9,958 bases of DNA from Pseudomonadota bacterium (GTDB lineage: Bacteria; Pseudomonadota; Alphaproteobacteria; Sphingomonadales; Sphingomonadaceae), in NCBI GenBank assembly GCA_023426225.1, contig JAFABD010000249.1:1-9958 (forward strand). Direction: 5' to 3'. A program made the translations under genes and the position numbers. The notes under the pieces were generated by a model. It had not been told where the DNA came from and searched no databases. It saw only the letters and a program-made list of their open reading frames with translations. How positions within the stretch are numbered: position 1 is the stretch's first letter; every line of letters begins with the position of its first letter. Shown here in pieces: positions 5,476 to 9,958 of this stretch.

Positions 5476-7962
5476 TCAGACGTCCAGGTTGGCGACGCTC
5501 AGCGCGTTTTCCTGGATGAACTCGCGGCGCGGTTCGACGACGTCGCCCATCAACTGGGTGAAGATCGAATCGGCGACGTCGGCCTGGTCGACCTCGACGC
5601 GCAGCATCGAACGGTTCTGCGGGTCGAGCGTCGTTTCCCACAGCTGCTCGGCGTTCATTTCGCCCAGACCCTTGTAGCGCTGGATCGCCAGCCCCTTGCG
5701 GCCTGCCGTCAGCACCGCGTCGAGCAGTTGCGACGGCCGGGCGACGCGCGCCTCGCCCTTGGCGAGCGTCATCGCCGCTTCGCCGTCGCCGTCGCCCTCG
5801 GCGGTGTCGGCCTCGGTCGCCGCGCCGCGCAGCGGCACCAGCTTGGCCGGCGCCTGATAGCTTGCGGCCTGTTCGGCGGCGAGCGCGTGGAGCTTGCGCG
5901 CCTCGGCCGAAACCAGGAACGCGGGCTCGATGATGTGGTGGTCGGTCACGCCGCGCCACAGCCGCTCGAAATGGAAGCCGCCGTCGCCGCCGACGCCCGC
6001 GGTCCAGCGCGCATCGGCATCGGCATGGTCGAGCCGCGTCGTCACCCGGGTCAGCCGCTCGGCGCGCATCTCGGCGCTCGCCTCGGGGTCGAACGCGCCG
6101 CCCAGCGCCAGCGCCTCGACGATGCGCGGGTCGTAACGGCGCGGGACATAGCGCATCAGCGTGCGCATCCGCCGGGCATGGTCGACCAGCTGGCGCAGGT
6201 CCTCGCCGCCGCGCGGGCCGCTCGCGGTCTCGAGCACGTTCGCCGCCACGCCCGCATCGACCAGATACTGGTCGAGCGCGGCATCGTCCTTCAGATACAC
6301 CTCGGACCGGCCCTTGGTCGCCTTATACAGCGGCGGCTGGGCGATATAGAGGTGCCCGCCCGCGATGATCTCGGGCATCTGGCGATAGAAGAAGGTCAGC
6401 AGCAGCGTGCGGATGTGCGCGCCGTCGACGTCGGCGTCGGTCATGATGACGATCTTGTGATAGCGCAGCTTCGCGATGTTGAAGTCGTCGCGCCCGATCC
6501 CGGTGCCCATCGCCTGGATCAGCGTGCCGATCTCCTTCGAGCTCAGCATCCGGTCGAACCGCGCGCGCTCGACGTTCAGGATCTTGCCGCGCAACGGCAG
6601 GATCGCCTGGAAATGCCGGTCGCGGCCCTGCTTGGCCGAACCGCCTGCCGAGTCACCCTCGACCAGGAACAGTTCGGACTTGGCCGGGTCGCGTTCCTGG
6701 CAGTCGGCCAGCTTGCCGGGCAGGCTGGCGATGTCCATCACGTTCTTGCGCCGCGTCAGCTCGCGCGCCTTGCGCGCCGCCTCGCGCGCCGCGGCGGCGT
6801 CGATCACCTTCTGGATGATCGCGCGTGCCGGGGCGGGGTTTTCCTCCAGCCATTCGGCCAGCTTGTCGGCCATCAGGCTCTCGAGCGGCTGGCGCACCTC
6901 GGAGGAAACGAGCTTGTCCTTGGTCTGGCTGCTGAACTTGGGATCGGGCAGCTTGACCGAAACGATCGCGGTCAGCCCCTCGCGCATGTCGTCGCCGGTC
7001 AGGCTCACCTTCTCCTTCTTCAGCGCGCCCGACTTGTCGGCATAGGCGTTGAGCGTGCGCGTCAGCGCGGCGCGGAACGCGGCCAGGTGGGTGCCGCCGT
7101 CGCGCTGCGGGATGTTGTTGGTGAAGCAGAGGACGTTTTCGTAATAGCTGTCGTTCCACTCGAGCGCGACGTCGATCCCCACATCGTCGCGGTGCCCGGT
7201 GATCGCGATCGGGTCGGCCATCAGCGCTTCCTTGCTGCGGTCGAGCCACTTGACGAACGCGGCGATGCCGCCCTCGTAATGCAGGTTGATCTCCTTCACT
7301 TCCTCGCGCCGCGCGTCGCGCAGCAACAGCCGCACGCCCGAATTGAGGAAGGCCAGCTCGCGATAGCGCCGCTCGAGCTTCTCGAAATCATATTCGGTGA
7401 TCTTGAACGTCGCGGGGCTCGCCAGAAAGGTCACGCGCGTGCCCTTCTTGCCGTTCGCGGGGCCGACGACCTTCAGCGGCGCGACCGCGTCGCCATGGGC
7501 AAAGCGCATGTAATGCTCGTGCCCGTCGCGCCAGATCGTCAGGTCGAGCCATTCCGACAGCGCGTTCACCACCGAAACGCCGACGCCGTGCAGCCCGCCC
7601 GAAACCTTGTACGCGTTGCTGTCCGACGTGTTGTCGAACTTCCCGCCCGCGTGGAGCTGGGTCATGATGACCTCGGCGGCCGACACGCCCTCTTCGGGGT
7701 GGATGCCGGTCGGGATGCCGCGGCCATTGTCCTCCACCGTCACCGAACCGTCGGCGTTGAGCGTGATCTGGATCAGGTCGCAATGCCCCGCCAGCGCCTC
7801 GTCGATCGCGTTGTCCGAAACCTCGAACACCATGTGGTGCAGGCCCGACCCGTCGTCGGTATCGCCGATATACATGCCCGGGCGCTTGCGCACCGCGTCC
7901 AGGCCCTTCAGCACCTTGATCGATTCGGCGCCATAATCGTTCGTCTGGGGAGTGTCTGCCAT
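5476..7962 (-). CDS. gyrB: DNA gyrase subunit B
   Basis: ATPase subunit of the GyrA2GyrB2 type II topoisomerase that puts negative supercoils into DNA ahead of forks and transcription. 828 residues. The GHKL ATPase domain shows EVSDNAIDEALAGHC (Glu47 general base, Asn51 for Mg), EDNGRGIP (77-84, Asp78 equivalent to E. coli Asp73) and GGLHGVGVSVVNALS. The TOPRIM domain shows EGDSAGGSAKQGRDR (Glu435) and DADVDGAHIRT (Asp509, Asp511, Asp513). A block of about 180 residues before QRYKGLGEMN corresponds to the insertion of Gram-negative GyrB. The end, NALSVANLDV, and the ILPLRGKILNVE text identify GyrB and not ParE. The position equivalent to E. coli Lys447 is Arg458, as in many genera. ATG 7962 (MADTPQ) is chosen; ATG 7971 (MLGMADTPQ) is possible. 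Neither has a Shine-Dalgarno. A longer frame to 8097 crosses the promoter region and is rejected. Confidence 0.98.
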   Translation of the reverse strand: MADTPQTNDYGAESIKVLKGLDAVRKRPGMYIGDTDDGSGLHHMVFEVSDNAIDEALAGHCDLIQITLNADGSVTVEDNGRGIPTGIHPEEGVSAAEVIMTQLHAGGKFDNTSDSNAYKVSGGLHGVGVSVVNALSEWLDLTIWRDGHEHYMRFAHGDAVAPLKVVGPANGKKGTRVTFLASPATFKITEYDFEKLERRYRELAFLNSGVRLLLRDARREEVKEINLHYEGGIAAFVKWLDRSKEALMADPIAITGHRDDVGIDVALEWNDSYYENVLCFTNNIPQRDGGTHLAAFRAALTRTLNAYADKSGALKKEKVSLTGDDMREGLTAIVSVKLPDPKFSSQTKDKLVSSEVRQPLESLMADKLAEWLEENPAPARAIIQKVIDAAAAREAARKARELTRRKNVMDIASLPGKLADCQERDPAKSELFLVEGDSAGGSAKQGRDRHFQAILPLRGKILNVERARFDRMLSSKEIGTLIQAMGTGIGRDDFNIAKLRYHKIVIMTDADVDGAHIRTLLLTFFYRQMPEIIAGGHLYIAQPPLYKATKGRSEVYLKDDAALDQYLVDAGVAANVLETASGPRGGEDLRQLVDHARRMRTLMRYVPRRYDPRIVEALALGGAFDPEASAEMRAERLTRVTTRLDHADADARWTAGVGGDGGFHFERLWRGVTDHHIIEPAFLVSAEARKLHALAAEQAASYQAPAKLVPLRGAATEADTAEGDGDGEAAMTLAKGEARVARPSQLLDAVLTAGRKGLAIQRYKGLGEMNAEQLWETTLDPQNRSMLRVEVDQADVADSIFTQLMGDVVEPRREFIQENALSVANLDV

Positions 7963-7968
7963 GCCGAG

Positions 7969-7997
7969 CATATAGGGATTCGCGCGCGCGAACGGAA
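7969..7997 (-). promoter_or_regulatory. Candidate gyrB promoter, possibly giving a leaderless mRNA
   Basis: On the minus strand TTCCGT (7997-7992) is followed after exactly 17 bp by TATATG (7974-7969). The -35 matches the consensus only in its first two bases. Transcription would then start about 7 nt downstream, on or next to ATG 7962. The lack of any ribosome site before this ATG fits leaderless translation. TTCCGT lies inside the inverted repeat shared with the M20 gene. The arrangement is seen; its function is inferred. Confidence 0.4.
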
Positions 7998-8054
7998 GCG
8001 AAATGGGCCTTGCCCGCCCGCATCGTCGCGGGCGCGTCGCGACGCTTCCGTTCG
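7989..8054. repeat. 12-bp inverted repeat in the gyrB / M20 divergent promoter region
   Basis: CGAACGGAAGCG (7989-8000) and its exact reverse complement CGCTTCCGTTCG (8043-8054) face each other across 42 bp. The interval holds a second, smaller inverted repeat, GCCCGC (8016-8021) and GCGGGC (8028-8033). Each outer arm presents CGCTTCCGTTCG in the direction of the gene it precedes, at the -35 position. Possible roles are a paired binding site for a regulator, or a structure sensitive to supercoiling. Confidence 0.6.
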
Positions 8055-8074
8055 GCGCGGCGCTGTGCTCAACT
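8046..8074 (+). promoter_or_regulatory. Weak candidate promoter of the M20 peptidase gene
   Basis: TTCCGT (8046-8051) is followed after 17 bp by TCAACT (8069-8074), a 3/6 match to the -10 element. Transcription would start near 8081, leaving a leader of about 28 nt that contains the ribosome site. The call depends mainly on the symmetry with the gyrB side, since both hexamers are poor matches to the general consensus. Confidence 0.28.
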
Positions 8075-8097
8075 CGTCCCCGGCCAAATCGCCTCAT

Positions 8098-8104
8098 GGG
8101 GGGA
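8098..8104 (+). promoter_or_regulatory. Ribosome binding site of the M20 peptidase gene
   Basis: GGGGGGA lies 4 nt before ATG 8109. It fixes the start at the signal-peptide methionine and rules against the in-frame ATG at 8010, which has no such site and would add 33 basic residues. Confidence 0.65.
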
Positions 8105-8108
8105 AATC

Positions 8109-9572
8109 ATGTCGCCCGTTCGCACCTTGATCGCCACGCTCGCGCTGGCAGCCGCACCCGGTCTCGCGCTGCCCGCGGGCGCACAGTCGGCGGCCCCGTC
8201 CGCCGCCGCGCCGCCCGCTGCCGATGCGCCGCTCCGCCCCGACCAGGCCGCCTTTTTCGACCTGTATCGCGAGCTTGTCGAAACCAACACCGTCGTCAAT
8301 GTCGGCAGTTGCACGCGCGCCGCGCAGCAGCTCGCCGCGCGGATGAAGGCGGCCGGCTTCACCGACGATCAGCTCACGCTGTTCGCCACGCCCGACCATC
8401 CGCAGGACGGCGGGCTGGTCGCGGTCTATCCCGGCACCGCGCGCAAGGCGAAGCCGATCCTGCTGCTCGCGCATCTCGACGTCGTCGCCGCCAAGCGTGA
8501 GGACTGGACGCGCGATCCGTTCCGGCTCGTCGAGGAGAACGGCTATTATTACGGCCGCGGCACCGTCGACGACAAGGCGATGGCCGCGGTGTGGACCGAT
8601 GCGCTCATCCGCTTCCGCCAGTCGGGGTACAAGCCGCGGCGCACGGTCAAGCTCGCGCTCACCTGCGGCGAGGAAACGACCTGGGCGTTCAACGGCGCCG
8701 AATGGCTCGCCGCCAACCGGCGCGACCTGATCGACGCCGAATTCGCGCTCAACGAGGGCGGCGGCGGCAAGTCCGACGGCCATGGCAAGCTGCTCGTCCA
8801 GAGCATGCAGGTCGGCGAAAAGGGCGTGCAGAATTTCCGCATCGAAACCACCAATCCGGGCGGGCACAGCTCGATCCCGGTGCCCGAAAACGCGATCTAC
8901 CAGCTCGCCGACGCGCTCGTGCGGATCCGTGCCTATGACTTCCCGCTCGAACTGTCCGACACGACGCGCGCCTATTTCCTGACGGCGGGCGCCGCGCGCA
9001 AGGACGCGATGGGCAAGGCGATGGTGGCGATCGCGGTCGATCCCGGCGACAAGGCGGCGGAGGCGCTGCTCAACACCGATCGCACCTATCATTCGATGCT
9101 GCGCACCACCTGCGTCGCGACGCTGGTCGAGGGCGGCCATGCCAACAACGCGCTGCCGCAACGCGCCGCCGCCAACATCAACTGCCGCATCTTTCCCGGC
9201 CACGGCACCGAAGAGGTGCGCGCCGCGCTCGCCGCGGCGATCGGCGATGCGCGCGTGACGATCACGCCGGTGCCGCCGCTGCGCCCGATCGCGCGCCCGC
9301 CCGCGCTCGACCGGCGCATCATCGGTCCCGCCGAAAAGCTCGTCGCGCGCTATTTCCCCGGCGTCCCGCTCGTCCCCACCATGTCGACGGGGGCGACCGA
9401 CGCGGTGTTCCTCGGCGCGGTCGGCATCCCCACCTATGGCGTGCCGGGGCCGTGGGGCGATCCCGACGGCAACGGCGTCCACGGCCTCAACGAACGCATC
9501 GAAAAGCGTTCGCTCTATGTCGGGCGCGACTATCTGTTCGATCTGGTCAAGGCCTATGCCGATCAGGAATGA
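8109..9572 (+). CDS. Exported M20/M25/M40-family metallopeptidase
   Basis: A 487-residue di-zinc hydrolase of the M20 family (carboxypeptidase G2 / ArgE / DapE relatives), which cleaves terminal residues or acyl groups from peptides or amino-acid conjugates. The signal peptide spans residues 1-25 (LIATLALAAAPGLALPAGA, cut before Gln26), followed by an Ala/Pro-rich linker to about 41, so it acts in the periplasm or outside. The metal and catalytic set is complete: AHLDV (His122, Asp124), GRGTVDDK (bridging Asp154), CGEET (catalytic Glu188, metal Glu189), NEGGG (Glu216 in the third ligand position) and GVHGLNE (His458). The dimerisation-domain GGHSSIP motif, GGHANNALPQ and STGATDAVF also fit. 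Substrate specificity cannot be read from the sequence. It lies alone on the plus strand between recF and gyrB. The conserved active site argues that it is functional. Confidence 0.94.
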   Translation: MSPVRTLIATLALAAAPGLALPAGAQSAAPSAAAPPAADAPLRPDQAAFFDLYRELVETNTVVNVGSCTRAAQQLAARMKAAGFTDDQLTLFATPDHPQDGGLVAVYPGTARKAKPILLLAHLDVVAAKREDWTRDPFRLVEENGYYYGRGTVDDKAMAAVWTDALIRFRQSGYKPRRTVKLALTCGEETTWAFNGAEWLAANRRDLIDAEFALNEGGGGKSDGHGKLLVQSMQVGEKGVQNFRIETTNPGGHSSIPVPENAIYQLADALVRIRAYDFPLELSDTTRAYFLTAGAARKDAMGKAMVAIAVDPGDKAAEALLNTDRTYHSMLRTTCVATLVEGGHANNALPQRAAANINCRIFPGHGTEEVRAALAAAIGDARVTITPVPPLRPIARPPALDRRIIGPAEKLVARYFPGVPLVPTMSTGATDAVFLGAVGIPTYGVPGPWGDPDGNGVHGLNERIEKRSLYVGRDYLFDLVKAYADQE

Positions 9573-9580
9573 CGCAACGG

Positions 9581-9603
9581 GCCGGCCCAAGGGCCGGGCC
9601 GGC
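9581..9603. terminator. GC hairpin after the M20 gene, possible weak terminator
   Basis: GCCGGCCC (9581-9588) pairs with GGGCCGGC (9596-9603) around a 7-nt loop, starting 8 bp after the M20 stop codon. There is no T-run on either side, so it does not meet the rho-independent standard. It may serve as a 3' stabilising stem, or transcription may end by Rho. In DNA this GC-rich the hairpin could be chance. Confidence 0.35.
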
Positions 9604-9614
9604 GCCAGGGGCCG

Positions 9615-9645
9615 GGGCAGGGGTCAGTCGCGGCTGACCCTGCCC
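9615..9645. repeat. Hairpin spanning the recF stop codon
   Basis: GGGCAGGGGTCAG (9615-9627) pairs with CTGACCCTGCCC (9634-9645) around a 6-nt loop, leaving one bulged G. The recF stop codon (9624-9626) is inside the left arm. With no T-run it is at best a structural 3' element for either of the two convergent genes. Confidence 0.45.
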
Positions 9646-9958
9646 TCGGCGACGCGATAGCGCGTCGCGCTCGCCGGCACCGCGTCGAACAGCGCGGGCT
9701 CGGTCCCGGTCATCCACACCTGGCCGTGCCCCGCCAGCCGCTCGAACAGCGCGGCGCGGCGGCCGGGGTCGAGATGCGCGGCCACCTCGTCGAGCAACAG
9801 GATCGGCGCGCGCCCGGCGCGGCTGCGCACCAGCTCGGCATGGGCGAGCACGATCCCCAGCAACAGCGCCTTCTGCTCGCCCGTCGAACACAGGTGCGCG
9901 GGCTGCCGCTTGTCGAGGTGCATCACCTTCAGGTCGGCGCGATGCGGCCCGGTCAGCG
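9624..9958 (-). CDS. recF: RecF, C-terminal part (gene cut by window edge)
   Basis: RecF is an SMC-like ATPase that with RecO and RecR loads RecA on gapped DNA and helps restart stalled forks; it is cytosolic. The last 110 residues are present, read from 9956 down to the TGA at 9624. Visible features are LTGPHRADL (1-9), the GPHR motif typical of RecF; STGEQK (24-29), the ABC signature; LLLDEVAAHLD (53-63), the Walker B Asp56-Glu57 with the D-loop; and VWMTGTE near the end. RecF is usually about 360-380 residues, so the Walker A half lies beyond the right edge. It converges with the M20 gene with a 51-bp gap. In the ancestral order gyrB would follow directly; here the M20 gene comes between. 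The reading frame continues past the GTG at 9926, which is not the start. Confidence 0.95.
   Translation of the reverse strand, partial: LTGPHRADLKVMHLDKRQPAHLCSTGEQKALLLGIVLAHAELVRSRAGRAPILLLDEVAAHLDPGRRAALFERLAGHGQVWMTGTEPALFDAVPASATRYRVAEGRVSRD

Noticed and set aside
2159..5677. A 1172-codon open frame on the plus strand
   Set aside because: It is antisense to the TonB-receptor gene and runs on past it. Its translation is Arg/Ala/Val-rich low-complexity text with no family motif, the usual shadow of a GC-rich gene.
6376..6700. Possibility that the topoisomerase subunit is ParE
   Set aside because: The PLRGKILNVE and KLRYHKIVIMTDADVDGAHI text, the large C-terminal insertion and the NALSVANLDV end are those of GyrB.
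6678..6740. Arg458 of GyrB (E. coli Lys447 position) as a quinolone-resistance change
   Set aside because: Arg is the normal residue here in many bacteria. The resistance change reported in E. coli is to Glu.
8010..8108. N-terminal extension of the M20 peptidase to ATG 8010
   Set aside because: The extension is basic, would bury the signal peptide, and lacks a ribosome site. GGGGGGA stands right before ATG 8109.
5413..8130. A 905-codon open frame on the plus strand opposite gyrB
   Set aside because: The minus strand carries the full set of GyrB motifs. The plus frame has no recognisable domain and biased shadow composition.
8094..9590. A 498-codon open frame on the minus strand opposite the M20 gene
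   Set aside because: The plus strand carries a complete M20 active site, signal peptide and ribosome site. The minus frame is compositional shadow.

Overview
The window is high-GC chromosomal DNA with the look of an alphaproteobacterium, most likely a sphingomonad (Sphingomonadales). The basis is the character of the GyrB protein, a very large outer-membrane TonB-dependent receptor with the IIVTGTR and RAPNIGELF signatures common in that order, and the strong codon bias. This placement comes from reading the proteins, not from a database search. I see no mobile element, tRNA, rRNA, CRISPR array or integration scar. It is mostly ordinary core chromosome, and the points of interest are regulatory DNA and gene order rather than a new system.

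Layout from left to right. (1) 1-1192, minus: the N-terminal 397 residues of phosphoenolpyruvate carboxylase (ppc); the rest runs off the left edge. (2) 1294-2139, plus: an MpaB/DUF2236-family putative haem oxygenase, divergent from ppc across about 100 bp. (3) 2162-2199: a strong intrinsic terminator for the next gene. (4) 2228-5158, minus: a 976-residue TonB-dependent outer-membrane receptor that appears monocistronic, with its own promoter region and terminator. (5) 5159-5475: a 317-bp gap holding the receptor's AT-rich promoter and palindrome, and the gyrB terminator with a tandem 12-mer in its U-rich tail. (6) 5476-7962, minus: DNA gyrase subunit B (gyrB). (7) 7963-8108: a 146-bp divergent promoter region with a 12-bp inverted repeat whose two copies sit at the -35 position of both genes. 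(8) 8109-9572, plus: an exported M20-family metallopeptidase. (9) 9624-9958, minus: the C-terminal 110 residues of RecF, running off the right edge.

How the genes relate. recF and gyrB belong to the classical dnaA-dnaN-recF-gyrB replication cluster. Here they keep the same orientation but are separated by the M20 peptidase gene on the opposite strand. ppc (anaplerotic carbon metabolism), the MpaB-family enzyme and the TonB receptor have no evident pathway link to each other. The receptor and the exported peptidase are both envelope proteins that could serve nutrient uptake, but the sequence gives no direct link between them.
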